Positions 10,101 through 18,496 are shown, counted from the stretch's first letter. The stretch is DNA of 64,000 nt from Capnocytophaga stomatis (GCF_002302635.1 NZ_CP022387.1:682001-746000), one strand, 5' to 3'. Numbers and translations are program-made. Notes: generated by a model from the letters alone, not told the origin.

Positions 10101-13100
10101 CAAAAACCTCAGGAGAATCACAAGAACCAACCGTTTCTACTCGCAATAAAGCAGAGTAGGCATTGTGATTAACCAAAAGCCCCGGAGGCATCTTGTAGGT
10201 TTTTGTATTAGGATTATATTCGTTTTTAAGTGTATAAGTTACAAAGTTACCCGATTCCGTTTTAGTGTAATCAGATAATGGAATATTAATCGTTTGACGT
10301 GATGCTACTCCCGTTCTAGTATCATAATGTGTTGCGTACTCATAATACGTCATAGGGTTTGATACCACGAGTGTTTTAGGCAATGTAAACGAAATTTGCT
10401 TCAACAAACGGTCAGGACGGAACTCTCCAATTAGTTTTGTATTTGAAGAAGGTGTACGTCGTGCCATAAACGCAAGAAAACCTCCACCTATGTTTGTTTT
10501 TGTACAACCAGAAAATTTTTGTTGGCCTCCGTTGTCTCCATCAAATGGTGTTGTAAGCGATGTGTACATTTCAGGGGTTAATGCCGAACCGCAATACTGT
10601 TCTTTCCCTGTTGCATCAAGCATATAGAAATAAGATGAGTGCCCTACCAAACGCTCTGCTGAATTGGCTAAATAAATTTCATTAATGTCATCATACTTGC
10701 TCACCTGATATGTTGCCACCACTTCAAAAATATCTTCGGGTTGCAAAGCTTTTGAATTTAACGCTTTTGTCAAATTCCAAGTGATTTTAGTTTGCCGTTT
10801 AAGTCCCGCTCCTGTTCCTACTGCATTGGTAGTTACACCTGCCTCGGTAGCGGTAAGAGTTTGAGTAACTCCTGAGATGCTTCCCGATACAAACTTCACT
10901 ACAATACTTTTGGGTATCAACGAAACTCCCTCACCAGTGGTAAACGTGTAGTACAGATTATCAGCTGTACCTCTGGCTTGTTTTCCACGTGCAGTAATCT
11001 CAATATCATCGTGATGCAATGAACGTTTTAACATCACAGCATTGGTTGCTTTAAGTGTGGCTTTCGTGTGACGAGTCTGCATCGTATGGTCTGTCCAACC
11101 TAACGAATTTTCAGCACGTTCACCCGAAGTTTCAATCATAATAGGACCATCATTATCACAATCAGTAGTACAAACTACCTTCACAGGCTTACTGCCACAT
11201 ACCAACTTAATAGGACATACTGCGGTTTCACCATAATTATCTAACAAATTGATTTCATAAGTGATGGCATCAGTTACATTGCTACCACACTCGGCTTCGA
11301 AGTCCATTGTTACATAGCCTCGCTTATTATTTTGAGGAGCTAATATGACTAAATTTCTACCCGTAGTAACAGAAGAAGAATCATAATTTGTCGCTGGTTC
11401 TGTTGCTGGATATCCATCAGCGTTGAACCACTTAATGTTGGTAGCTTTCACTCCCGCAGGCAAATTTATCTTATACTGAATACGCCATTTGGCATTATCT
11501 CTTCCCGTACTGCCTATATTAGTTACAAAAAAACTTGATGACCCGAACACAAAACGTCCCTCAATAGGCGAAGCACCACTGTACAAAGTAGCCGGAGTGA
11601 ATGAACCGTCAGTTACGTGATGATATCTTCTGAATGATCTGTTTTCCAAATATACAGCCTTATCCAATGGGTTTGCTCCCTCTCCTCCTACTTTATCTCC
11701 ACACATTGTTTGGTAAGTAGCGTAATTACTGTACAAATAAACTAAATAATCAGAAAAACTCGTTCCCCCCTGAATGTTCGAGGTTACACAACGTGACTCG
11801 AATTCAGCTGCCGACCCATTCTTAATCAAATCATATTCAATCACAAAAGTAGCTCCTGATGGCAAATCATCAAAAACTCCATCGTTATCCAAGTCTGCCA
11901 AACCTTCATTCGCTCCATCGGGATCAGAGGTAAGCCCTGAAAAATCAACCTTATAGAGCTTATCCTGACCTGAAACATTAGGCAGGGGTACTGCTGTTAC
12001 TGGTAAAGTTGCACTTCCCACGCGAACGTTGCTTGGCTTATGATATGCCTTTGAAGCATCATTTAGATTTTCTCTCAAATACAAGCCCAACTTATACAAC
12101 GCTGACGCCAGTGAGGTATTGGTACCATAATTTGTGTATGAAACTCGCAATGTTCCTACCACGCCACCTTCGGCAACACAATGCCCATTTTTGATTGTAA
12201 AATAAGTTTTTGTATAATCAGTGTTGTCAAACTTACTATTAGATTTGCCTGTGTCTTTACGCGTAATTTCAATATTGGGTGCCCCTGCTTCTGAACTGAC
12301 TGTACGTAAAGCCTCATTACCAGAATTCTGATACCAAGTATCTTCGGTATCTCCTTCTCCCCAGTTTACTACATATTTAATTTGTGTGTTTTTTACACAT
12401 CGCGATGTAACGTTATACTTATGAACCAAAGCAAGTGCTTGCTGCCCATTAACTAAACCATTACCATTATTATAACTGTCCTTACCTATCTTAAAAGTAT
12501 ATTTGTTACCATTATTAGAAATTTGTTGTAGTGGAGTTCCGTTCATCGAAACCTCATTATGAGTAATATCAGCCGGATACTCTACTACCAGATAGATGTC
12601 CGTAGCTTTTCCGTTCCCTGTATTTACAACAGAAAATCCACTGGTATTCAACCCCATAACGGCTGTGTTATTTGCAACTACACCAGACAATCCCAATATA
12701 GGATAAGCATAGTTATAGACCTTGCTACTCTGTTCCTTCGTATCCCCGTTTTGAGTTATTTTCACTTTGTCCTGCAACACATACGAGGTATCTGCACTCC
12801 GAGCCCTTTGATGAGCCTGAGGAGAAATCAGCTTATCCAACGAAAATGTTACCGAACCAGATGCCCCCGTAATTTGAAAGGTTACAACCGAACCATTCTG
12901 AGCGATGTTTGTAGCAACTGCCGTTGAGGGAGTAAGCGTCAAAGAATTGGCTTCCATAGTAATACCTTCAGGAAATGTAACAACTACCTCAGCAGTCCCC
13001 GAACCGCTAAAAGTAACCTGAGTTGTTAATTTTCCTAATTTATAGTTATTATCCACTAAACCATAATCATCTCCCACAGTAACCGTAACTCCATTTGGAG

Positions 13101-13203
13101 GAATAGTTACCTGAGCTCCCACCTCCCAAAAAATAAGAGAGGCAACCATTAAAATTACAAAACGTAAACAATTCATATTTATGTGTTTAAATGCATTTTT
13201 CAT
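4114..13203 (-). CDS. Giant repeat adhesin with gliding-type C-terminal sorting domain
   Basis: A 3029-residue secreted protein. The signal peptide is about residues 1-30 (ending EVGAQ). Residues 31-1660 are beta-rich and Thr/Ser/Asn-rich with repeated Cys, and contain Asp/Asn loops that look calcium-binding (DLDNDGVFDD near 440; DVNNNGKVDENE near 1600). Residues 1665-1985 resemble PKD/Ig-like domains, with paired Cys and GTYYV motifs. From about 1988 to 2920 there are nine cadherin-like repeats of 95-115 residues, each opening with DAKDD or VANPDD and ending GTYTIVYxICE. The last 100 residues (VPYNAISTNDDGSNDIF, then NRWGVKVFEA) form the gliding motility-associated C-terminal domain, a type B type IX sorting signal. 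It is likely a SprB-like surface adhesin exported through the T9SS with the downstream PorP/SprF partner. Ligand unknown. Confidence 0.88.
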   Translation of the reverse strand: MKNAFKHINMNCLRFVILMVASLIFWEVGAQVTIPPNGVTVTVGDDYGLVDNNYKLGKLTTQVTFSGSGTAEVVVTFPEGITMEANSLTLTPSTAVATNIAQNGSVVTFQITGASGSVTFSLDKLISPQAHQRARSADTSYVLQDKVKITQNGDTKEQSSKVYNYAYPILGLSGVVANNTAVMGLNTSGFSVVNTGNGKATDIYLVVEYPADITHNEVSMNGTPLQQISNNGNKYTFKIGKDSYNNGNGLVNGQQALALVHKYNVTSRCVKNTQIKYVVNWGEGDTEDTWYQNSGNEALRTVSSEAGAPNIEITRKDTGKSNSKFDNTDYTKTYFTIKNGHCVAEGGVVGTLRVSYTNYGTNTSLASALYKLGLYLRENLNDASKAYHKPSNVRVGSATLPVTAVPLPNVSGQDKLYKVDFSGLTSDPDGANEGLADLDNDGVFDDLPSGATFVIEYDLIKNGSAAEFESRCVTSNIQGGTSFSDYLVYLYSNYATYQTMCGDKVGGEGANPLDKAVYLENRSFRRYHHVTDGSFTPATLYSGASPIEGRFVFGSSSFFVTNIGSTGRDNAKWRIQYKINLPAGVKATNIKWFNADGYPATEPATNYDSSSVTTGRNLVILAPQNNKRGYVTMDFEAECGSNVTDAITYEINLLDNYGETAVCPIKLVCGSKPVKVVCTTDCDNDGPIMIETSGERAENSLGWTDHTMQTRHTKATLKATNAVMLKRSLHHDDIEITARGKQARGTADNLYYTFTTGEGVSLIPKSIVVKFVSGSISGVTQTLTATEAGVTTNAVGTGAGLKRQTKITWNLTKALNSKALQPEDIFEVVATYQVSKYDDINEIYLANSAERLVGHSSYFYMLDATGKEQYCGSALTPEMYTSLTTPFDGDNGGQQKFSGCTKTNIGGGFLAFMARRTPSSNTKLIGEFRPDRLLKQISFTLPKTLVVSNPMTYYEYATHYDTRTGVASRQTINIPLSDYTKTESGNFVTYTLKNEYNPNTKTYKMPPGLLVNHNAYSALLRVETVGSCDSPEVFEERGRVANNPEYYDYFYHYGITQPDGSNAPVYNTSKEFRVLMENKPGVSLAVLGNTTLKVTNLAQEIKVKLTNKNALSAAPYTWLSIPDVQGVEVIGLQEVDGNTLRTIDKVTTISGESMFYLSEAVLPASGREYIIKVRLTNCTQATLRVLTGWNCSKFPSGYNQTCSSATDPKLTDSEKSVTLVHSGSEIQLKRTQTPNPDPQDQTRAKLNMCADNWYEYEINSGGDGDVIDPKISITKELGVTIAGVEVYYPFDAVSPRTLTSRDEGTAVVYDLLPAGQPLLGRESTQSENQRKIRVRVNIKPDCEFRGGSTFGMEVLGKNTCGGALEGTRDNAITAAIEGVAEANYRVINTLTHTGGDANACASGATYEGKHSISAASGATTQDGGRVVIRIPQGFKMVVGTFATKDHSGNFNLTNVVLETESGVVLPSGVTEYRIKVPQNMANDNWFTYQFTVKQPDGEKATNCESEAKIEYYTIDTVGSVACPGGNDCANITTATSEVKTVTLKAERASLVIKNIIATSQAKNNKEELGLTFDIENTSNTPYTGALKIALFDDVNNNGKVDENEPSLGVITLSSQTFAESTTVQGLQGMIELPQEQVCRLRMKITSADNNCLCDMSDVLVPAPATITGLVKDVTICQTDSKELEYSAEAPQFASYHWSSTDSQAMDYLSANNIGNPVFTYTGADITQDTTFTYTLTVRRAGGCEAIQTVVVTVTPAPAAPAVSPLTFCVTATGADLTPSIASGHNWYTTAKGGTPITSAQVLSTGTYYVSSTNGSCESLRASVNIVISANQTPKGALSEVPFCDNTGQNVTVVQLKAKILELEPASGAVIKVYSGTQLLNDTDVVMPGTTYRYTRTTDNDCESEGQDITILLGKSTVPTGDNSQKFCGTPTVADLAAIYGGNAKIFEDATTLIALTDATNLTNGTYYVRNVEVGKCPSDVLSVSVTVESNCVDAIDDRNASPINGSVGNPNVLNVLTNDILNGVPNIPVSEVTITVPTPATPINGSPNVPTLEPTTGNVSVPADTPSGTYTIVYQICTNTNICDTANVVIVVDAQPIDAKDDTFAPMAGNTGGKAGNVLSNNGDGTDTLGGNDATTSDVAISVVTQATGINGSTVVPTLDVATGDVTVPANTPSGTYTIVYSICEKLNPTNCDTATATVVVTSATLVANPDDFSGTPISGVNGGNTPSVLTNDTLNGSPLNPTEVDLTWGTNIPAGLTPNADGTISVAPNTPSGTYTLTYTICEKLNPTNCDTTTATVVVDARPIDAKDDSFSPVSGNTGGTAGNVLSNNGNGADTLGGNDAAISDVTMSVVTPAVGIGGSTIVPTLDTTTGDVTVPANTPPGTYTIVYRICEKLNPANCDTATATVVVDARLIDAKDDSFSPVSGNTGGTAGNVLSNNGNGADTLGGNDVVISDVTMSVVTPAVGIGGSTIVPTLDTTTGDVTVPANTPPGTYTIVYRICEKLNPTNCDTATATVVVTSATLVANPDDFSSTPIRGIDGGTTPNVLTNDTFNGSPLNPSDVTLTWGTNVPTGFTPNADGTITIAPNTPAGTYTITYTICEKLNPTNCESVEVTIVVTEEPIDAKDDNFPAVSGNTGGKAGNVLSDNGNGLDVLGTNPATIANVNITQVTPASPINGSANIPTLDVTTGDINVPTDTPAGTYTIVYRICEKLNPTNCDTATATVEVAALPIVANDDDYTSFPIYTAVGGTVTTSVLVNDTIGGAPATLGTVTISNPTTPNTNIYIDVSNGTVVVLPNTPAGTYTLTYTICENANATNCSNEANVTVVVLDVPKANDDSATTEINTPVTVNILDNDENIPTTGRVAVVTDPSRGTVQVNDGGTPDDPSDDTITYTPNPGFVGTDTFVYELCDAAGNCSNATVTIEVVAGGDIVPYNAISTNDDGSNDIFYIKGIEAYPNNTVRIYNRWGVKVFEAHGYNNTTKVFRGLSNGRVTIEAPEKLPQGTYYYIIEYVDKNNQTKKKGSWLYIKN
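5651..6304 (-). repeat. Two nearly identical 327-bp tandem repeats inside the adhesin gene
   Basis: The sequence at 5651-5977 recurs at 5978-6304 with few differences; for example TGTACTTCCGCCGATTC occurs at 5791 and again 327 bases later at 6118. Each unit encodes 109 residues beginning IDAKDDSFSPVSGNTGG. Neighbouring repeats are much more diverged, so these two were copied or gene-converted recently. Confidence 0.85.
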
Positions 13204-13237
13204 AATGAGCGTTTTTTAATATAAGTGCATTGAATTG

Positions 13238-13245
13238 CAAATATA
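13238..13245 (-). promoter_or_regulatory. Candidate -7 box of the adhesin operon
   Basis: TATATTTG on the minus strand matches the flavobacterial -7 consensus TAnnTTTG and lies 35 bases upstream of the adhesin start. I saw no TTG at the usual 17-23 base distance, so this is weaker than the other promoter calls. Confidence 0.35.
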
Positions 13246-13384
13246 TCAATTAATCAAACAAAAGACACTGCACTATAACATTTTATGATTAAATTAACAG
13301 CAATTCTTAAATTTAATCTATAAGTTATCAGTAGTCGATTAGTAACCTTTTATGATACAATAAATTTAAATAATGATTTTTCAT

Positions 13385-13429
13385 AAAACGGAGTTAAAAC
13401 TTGACAATAGAAAGTTTTAATTCCGTTTT
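13385..13429. terminator. Terminator downstream of ccoG
   Basis: An 18-bp stem (13385-13402 with 13412-13429) broken only by one G-T position, with a 9-base loop and A/T tracts on both ends. It lies 60 bases after the ccoG stop codon and isolates the oxidase cluster from the adhesin promoter region. Confidence 0.8.
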
Positions 13430-13490
13430 ATCTTTAAGCATCTTGAATGTTTCAACGTAAGAAACTAATAATCAAAGAAAAATCTATAAA

Positions 13491-14915
13491 TTATTTAAAA
13501 ACCCTCGGGCCTAAAAATATCGTTTTCTCTGTTTCTATTTTATTTCCTTCGCTATATACGTCCAGAATTAACTTTGTCTTTTCTTCCTCCAAAGAAGATT
13601 CTTCAATTTTTATGAACAAAGTCCCCTCTGCCATTCCTTGTTTTGGAACAAAAATAGATGTTTTTCCCACCAAAACCACTTCGGCCTTCAACGAACCCGC
13701 AACTTTTATGGTTACGTTATCAAAATCACGTGTGGTTTTGTTGATAATCTTGTAAGTATATAAATTATTGATAATTCCTCCTTCTTCGTGATTGTACAAC
13801 TGCCCCGGCACTCGCAATACATTTGCCTGAACATCAGTACGAACGAACAGCATACCTATCAGTATTCCCACAAGAATAGTAAGTACTGCCGTATATCCTT
13901 TCATTCTCAAATCAAACTTAAAAGATGCTTTTTTGGCTATATTTTCCTCACTTGCAAATCGTATCAATCCTCGTTTGAAGCCCGTTTTGTCCATTATCTC
14001 ATCGCAAGCATCAATGCAAGCCGTACAATTCACGCATTCCAACTGCGTTCCGTTACGAATGTCAATCCCTGTGGGACAGACGTGTACGCATTGCGAGCAG
14101 TCTATACAATCACCGTGACCAAGCTCTTGGCGATTCTCGTTTTTGCGAAACTTCTTACGTCCTTTTTCTCCCTCACCACGCACATAATCGTAAGCAACAA
14201 TCACGGAACGATTATCCAAAAGTACCCCTTGCAAACGCCCATACGGACAGGCAATGATGCACACCTGCTCTCTGAACCAAGCAAATATGAAATAAAAAAC
14301 ACAAGTAAAAATAAATAAGGCTATGAATGTACTTAAATGATTCAGAGGACCTTCAACAATGTAAGTGAGAAGAACATCAGAACCTATCAGATACGCCAAA
14401 AATACGTTTGCTACCAAAAAGGAAATCAAGAAAAATATCGTCCATTTCAGCACACGTTTACGAATTTTTTCCGCATTCCAGGGTTGCTTGTTTAGCCTCA
14501 TTTGTGCTCCTCTATCCCCATCTATCCAGTACTCAATTCTGCGGAAAACCATTTCCATAAATATGGTTTGCGGACAAATCCAACCACAAAAAATCCTTCC
14601 GAAAACTACTGTAAATAAGGAAAGAAACACAATTCCTATAATCATAGAAATTACAAACAGATAAAAATCTTGTGGCCAAAAAGGAAGTCCGAAAATATTA
14701 AATTTACGGTCAAGTACATTGAATAATAAAAACTGATTACCATTAATTTTTATAAAAGGACTCGCAAAAAGTATGAGTAAAAGAACATAACTTACGTATT
14801 TTCTATAACGATAATACCTACCCGAAGGCTTTTTAGGATACACCCAAGCTCTTTTCCCTTCCTCATCAATGGTTCCTATCGAATCGCGAAATACATCTTT
14901 ACCTTGCTGTGCCAT
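13491..14915 (-). CDS. ccoG: Cytochrome c oxidase accessory protein CcoG (FixG/RdxA family)
   Basis: A 474-residue membrane ferredoxin needed for maturation of cbb3 oxidase; the family is linked to copper reduction or delivery for the CuB site. Four to five membrane helices lie in the first 360 residues. Two cysteine clusters bind 4Fe-4S centres: CIDCSQCVHVCP near 270 and CVNCTACIDAC near 292. A further CGWICPQT motif lies near residue 111, and the last 110 residues form the periplasmic Ig-like FixG C-terminal domain. It is the last gene of the cco cluster, 112 bases after ccoP with a hairpin in the gap, and is followed by a strong terminator. Length and motifs are complete. Confidence 0.95.
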   Translation of the reverse strand: MAQQGKDVFRDSIGTIDEEGKRAWVYPKKPSGRYYRYRKYVSYVLLLILFASPFIKINGNQFLLFNVLDRKFNIFGLPFWPQDFYLFVISMIIGIVFLSLFTVVFGRIFCGWICPQTIFMEMVFRRIEYWIDGDRGAQMRLNKQPWNAEKIRKRVLKWTIFFLISFLVANVFLAYLIGSDVLLTYIVEGPLNHLSTFIALFIFTCVFYFIFAWFREQVCIIACPYGRLQGVLLDNRSVIVAYDYVRGEGEKGRKKFRKNENRQELGHGDCIDCSQCVHVCPTGIDIRNGTQLECVNCTACIDACDEIMDKTGFKRGLIRFASEENIAKKASFKFDLRMKGYTAVLTILVGILIGMLFVRTDVQANVLRVPGQLYNHEEGGIINNLYTYKIINKTTRDFDNVTIKVAGSLKAEVVLVGKTSIFVPKQGMAEGTLFIKIEESSLEEEKTKLILDVYSEGNKIETEKTIFLGPRVFK

Positions 14916-14940
14916 AACACTTTAGTTTAAAAATAAGAAA

Positions 14941-15002
14941 AGAGATTAGAGAATGCGAACACATAGCAATGAAGCTATTCAGTACCAAATTCTCTAATCT
15001 CT
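14941..15002 (-). other. Long intercistronic hairpin between ccoP and ccoG
   Basis: AGAGATTAGAGAAT (14941-14954) pairs perfectly with 14989-15002, and a second small stem ATAGC/GCTAT (14963-14967 with 14974-14978) sits inside. There is no clear U tract, so it may be an RNA-processing, stability or partial termination element setting ccoG output against the oxidase subunits. Confidence 0.6.
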
Positions 15003-15027
15003 ACCATTAATATTTAAGATCTAACTC

Positions 15028-15879
15028 TTATTCTTCTGTATATAAATCTCCTTCAGCTGCTTTTGGATTAGCCGGAGTAGTTCCTTTTAACGTTTTTATA
15101 TAACTTGCTACTTGAGCGATTTCTTCCGGTTTCAATGAAGCCTTCCAAGCCACCATACCTTTTCCGTCTCTACCTCCTTCTGAAATAGTGTTGAAAATCT
15201 TGTTGATGCTTCCGCCCAAAATCCAGTAGTCATCCGTTAAGTTAGGACCGATACCTCCTCCTCCGTCCATCGCGTGACAAGCCACACAATTCATTTGGAA
15301 GATTTTCTTACCAGCTTCAATATCCGAAGCATCTGTAAGTAATTTTACATTATCAGCATTAAGCAAATTCGGGTTATTTTTTCTGTATTCGGCAATTTCT
15401 ATTTTGGCTTGTGCTACATCTCTGTCGTATTCCTCAACTTGATTATAATCTTTAATCACCTCAAATCGAACAAGATACACAACCATAAAAACTATCGTAG
15501 CGTAGAACAAATACACCCACCAAGTAGGCAAAGTATTATCAAGCTCTTTGATTCCGTCGTGCTCGTGCTCTAATATAATTTCACTTTCACGCTCAATCGG
15601 AACTTGATTAACCATACTTGCGTAAAAACGCTTCCACAAAGAGCCTTCTTCTGCTGCGAACCCTGACTTAGGTTTAACCCCATAAGTTAAGTTGGAAACT
15701 CCTCGCAAAACTACTTCTGTGAAAATCAGAACAAAGAGTAAGAAAACCAAAAGCATCTGTATTTGAGAATACTTAGCGATGGCACACTCATCCTTGCTTC
15801 CATATAAAAGTTCCAAAATAAGAGCCACAACACCAACAATGGTTATTACTCGTAAAAATGGTATTAAATTTCTTTTCAT
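15028..15879 (-). CDS. ccoP: cbb3 oxidase cytochrome c subunit CcoP
   Basis: A 283-residue membrane-anchored cytochrome c that passes electrons to the CcoO haem and the catalytic subunit. Hydrophobic helices lie near residues 8-24, 42-60 and 123-141. The C-terminal cytochrome domain has one CxxCH haem c site (CVACH near 197) followed by GGGGIGPNLTDDYWI. Proteobacterial CcoP has two haem c domains; only one is visible here, as is usual for Bacteroidota versions. The start ATG overlaps the ccoQ stop by four bases (ATGA), so the two genes are translationally coupled. Two N-terminal helices rather than one suggest a fused accessory segment. Confidence 0.92.
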   Translation of the reverse strand: MKRNLIPFLRVITIVGVVALILELLYGSKDECAIAKYSQIQMLLVFLLFVLIFTEVVLRGVSNLTYGVKPKSGFAAEEGSLWKRFYASMVNQVPIERESEIILEHEHDGIKELDNTLPTWWVYLFYATIVFMVVYLVRFEVIKDYNQVEEYDRDVAQAKIEIAEYRKNNPNLLNADNVKLLTDASDIEAGKKIFQMNCVACHAMDGGGGIGPNLTDDYWILGGSINKIFNTISEGGRDGKGMVAWKASLKPEEIAQVASYIKTLKGTTPANPKAAEGDLYTEE

Positions 15880-16070
15880 GATAAAGTGTTGTTATTTTCG
15901 TCATCGTTATCAAAAGGAATATTATTCATCCTATCAATAGCTTCTTTCTTGTAGCCAAAAACCCACCAAAAGAGCCCTACAAAGAAAATGAAAAATATTG
16001 ATAGCGATATGATGGGAAATATTTCAATCCCATCAATTGTCGCCATATGTTCCTTAATAAACTTGAGCAT
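15876..16070 (-). CDS. ccoQ: Small cbb3 oxidase subunit CcoQ
   Basis: A 64-residue single-helix protein: the helix spans about residues 18-40 (ISLSIFFIFFVGLFWWVFGY) and is followed by an acidic tail rich in Asn and Asp. Size, position between ccoNO and ccoP, and the FxxxFxWWVF pattern fit CcoQ, which stabilises the cbb3 complex. It starts 5 bases after the ccoNO stop and overlaps ccoP by 4. The family is short and variable, so the name rests mostly on position. Confidence 0.85.
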   Translation of the reverse strand: MLKFIKEHMATIDGIEIFPIISLSIFFIFFVGLFWWVFGYKKEAIDRMNNIPFDNDDENNNTLS

Positions 16071-16075
16071 TGTTG

Positions 16076-18262
16076 TTATTCAGCGTTTGCAGTTTTAATT
16101 TTAATATCTGTTCCCAATCGTTGCAAATAAGCGATAAGTGCAACAATTTCACGGTCTTTCATCGGAATGAATTCTTTACCTTCTTTTTCAGCCTTTGCCT
16201 TAGAAGCTTCATATTGTTTCACAAAATCAGGGTCATTATACAAATTCTTCTCGATTTTTGCAGCTTGCTCATCCATTGATTTATGAGCATTAGCAATATC
16301 TTCTTCCGTGTAAGGCACACCCAATTTAGCCAAACCACGCATCTTAGCTTCAATATCACTTCGGTCGTGTTTATCTCTTGTCAGCCAAGGATATGCCGGC
16401 ATTATACTTCCAGGTGAAGTACTTGTTGGGTCGTACATATGATTAAAATGCCAGTTATCGGAATATTTTCCTCCTAAACGAAGCAAATCAGGTCCTGTAC
16501 GCTTACTTCCCCACAAGAACGGACGGTCGTACACAAACTCACCTGCTTTCGCAAACTCACCGTAACGCTCTACCTCACTACGGAACGGACGTACCATTTG
16601 ACTGTGACAAGACACACACCCCTCACGGATATACAAATCACGTCCTTCTAATTCAAGTGGCGTATAAGGTTTTACACTTGAAATCGTAGGTATGTTCGAT
16701 TTTACAAAGATAGTTGGAACGATTTGTACAACACCTCCGATTAAAATAGCAACCGTAGCCCAAATTGTCATTTGAACAGGTTTTCTCTCTAACCAAGTAT
16801 GTAGGGTTTCTCCTTGTAATCTTCCACTGCTGATTGTTGATAAAGCAGGAGCTTGAGCCAACTCGTCTTCCAATTTAGGAGCTGTTTGCAATGTTTTGAT
16901 AACGTTATAAACTCCGGCAAGAACTCCAATCAAATAAAGTGTTCCTCCAACAGCACGCAAAGCATACATCGGCATAATTTGAGTTACTGTTTCCAAGAAG
17001 TTTCCGTATGTCAAAGTTCCATCCGGATTAAATTGTTTCCACAATGAAGCTTGCGTAAATCCTGCTACATAAAGCGGTAAAGCATAGAATACAATACCTA
17101 AAGTACCTATCCAGAAATGGAAATTCGCTAACTTCATAGAGTAAAGATTCGTTTTCCACATTTTAGGCACAATGTAGTAAATCATACCAAAAGCAAGGAA
17201 TCCGTTCCAAGCCAATGCACCAACGTGAACGTGAGCAATAATCCAGTCAGTAAAGTGAGCAATTGCGTTTACGTTTTTAAGTGACAACATTGGTCCTTCA
17301 AAAGTAGCCATACCATATCCGGTAATAGCCACAACCATAAATTTCAATGTGGGACTTTCACGAACTGTATCCCAAGCTCCACGAAGTGTTAACAAACCAT
17401 TAATCATACCTCCCCAAGACGGAGCCACCAACATTACAGAGAATACTACTCCTAAGTTTTGTGCCCATTCAGGTAAAGCCGTATATAATAAGTGGTGTGG
17501 TCCTGCCCAAATGTAGATAAAAATCAAACTCCAGAAGTGGATGATTGACAATCGGTAAGAATATACCGGACGGTTTGCTGCTTTCGGAACAAAGTAGTAC
17601 ATCAAGCCTAAGAAAGGCGTTGTCAAGAAGAAAGCAACCGCATTATGCCCATACCACCACTGTACCAACGCATCTTGAACCCCTGCGTAAACAGAGTAAG
17701 ACTTAAGCATCGTCACAGGAAGCTCTAAGTTATTGAAAATGTGGAGTACCGCTACCGTAACAAATGTAGCCAAGTAGAACCAAATAGCCACGTAAATATG
17801 ACGTTGCCTTCTTCTCAAAAGCGTTCCAATCATATTTACCCCAAAAGCTACCCAAACTAAGGCAATCATTATGTCAATTGGCCACTCCAACTCAGCATAT
17901 TCTTTAGAAGTGGTGTAACCCAACGGAAGGGTTATCGCAGCTCCAACGATAATCAGCTGCCATCCCCAGAAATTAAAGTTACTTAAAAAATCACTAAACA
18001 TACGAGCCTTTAAAAGCCGTTGTAGTGAATAGTAAACCCCCGCAAAAATAGCATTCCCTACAAACGCAAAAATCACAGCATTTGTATGCAATGGGCGAAG
18101 GCGTCCGAAACTCAACCAAGGAATTTCGTTAGACATTGTCGGAAACAAGAATAAATAGGCTAACCATAGCCCTACTACCATTCCTATAACTCCCCAAAAA
18201 AGAGTTGCAAAAAGGAACTTCCGTACAATTTTGTTGTCATAGTAAAATTGTTGCTTCTCCAT
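16076..18262 (-). CDS. ccoNO: Fused cbb3 oxidase subunits I and II (CcoNO)
   Basis: A 728-residue fusion of the catalytic haem-copper subunit CcoN and the monohaem cytochrome CcoO, as found across Bacteroidota. Residues 1-490 carry about 12 helices and the CcoN motifs (WWYGHNAVAFFLTTPFLG near 205; HVHVGALAWNGF near 344). A linker and a further helix (about 495-515) lead to the CcoO part, with the haem c motif CVSCH near 546, SQMVRPFRSEVERYG, and the likely axial Met in GSIMPAYPWL near 620. The enzyme reduces O2 to water with high affinity and pumps protons, typical of growth at low oxygen. It follows ccoS by 15 bases. Confidence 0.97.
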   Translation of the reverse strand: MEKQQFYYDNKIVRKFLFATLFWGVIGMVVGLWLAYLFLFPTMSNEIPWLSFGRLRPLHTNAVIFAFVGNAIFAGVYYSLQRLLKARMFSDFLSNFNFWGWQLIIVGAAITLPLGYTTSKEYAELEWPIDIMIALVWVAFGVNMIGTLLRRRQRHIYVAIWFYLATFVTVAVLHIFNNLELPVTMLKSYSVYAGVQDALVQWWYGHNAVAFFLTTPFLGLMYYFVPKAANRPVYSYRLSIIHFWSLIFIYIWAGPHHLLYTALPEWAQNLGVVFSVMLVAPSWGGMINGLLTLRGAWDTVRESPTLKFMVVAITGYGMATFEGPMLSLKNVNAIAHFTDWIIAHVHVGALAWNGFLAFGMIYYIVPKMWKTNLYSMKLANFHFWIGTLGIVFYALPLYVAGFTQASLWKQFNPDGTLTYGNFLETVTQIMPMYALRAVGGTLYLIGVLAGVYNVIKTLQTAPKLEDELAQAPALSTISSGRLQGETLHTWLERKPVQMTIWATVAILIGGVVQIVPTIFVKSNIPTISSVKPYTPLELEGRDLYIREGCVSCHSQMVRPFRSEVERYGEFAKAGEFVYDRPFLWGSKRTGPDLLRLGGKYSDNWHFNHMYDPTSTSPGSIMPAYPWLTRDKHDRSDIEAKMRGLAKLGVPYTEEDIANAHKSMDEQAAKIEKNLYNDPDFVKQYEASKAKAEKEGKEFIPMKDREIVALIAYLQRLGTDIKIKTANAE

Positions 18263-18277
18263 TATTTATTAAATTAA

Positions 18278-18469
18278 TTATTCAGTTAGTTTTTCCTCCT
18301 TAATTGTATTCTCTGTTTTTTCGTCAACAAGCTCGTCTTCAAAAAGCATACGCACTGCAGGTGTATGACTATCATCATATTGCCCTTTTCTTACTGCCAT
18401 TATGAATAAGAAAAAAAACAATAGTGCCACCGCAATACTTATACTAATCAACATATATATCACACTCAT
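18278..18469 (-). CDS. ccoS: cbb3 oxidase assembly protein CcoS
   Basis: A 63-residue protein with one N-terminal helix (MSVIYMLISISIAVALLFFF) and a short acidic cytoplasmic tail, the usual form of CcoS, needed for cofactor insertion into cbb3 oxidase. The open frame extends upstream to a TTG at 18499, but that TTG is part of the promoter -7 box, so the ATG at 18469 is chosen; the protein then begins exactly with the family's conserved helix. It is the first gene of the cco operon. The copper ATPase gene ccoI, often upstream of ccoS, is not in this window. Confidence 0.88.
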   Translation of the reverse strand: MSVIYMLISISIAVALLFFFLFIMAVRKGQYDDSHTPAVRMLFEDELVDEKTENTIKEEKLTE

Positions 18470-18496
18470 CTCAAAACAGTTCTCGTATGGATGTGG

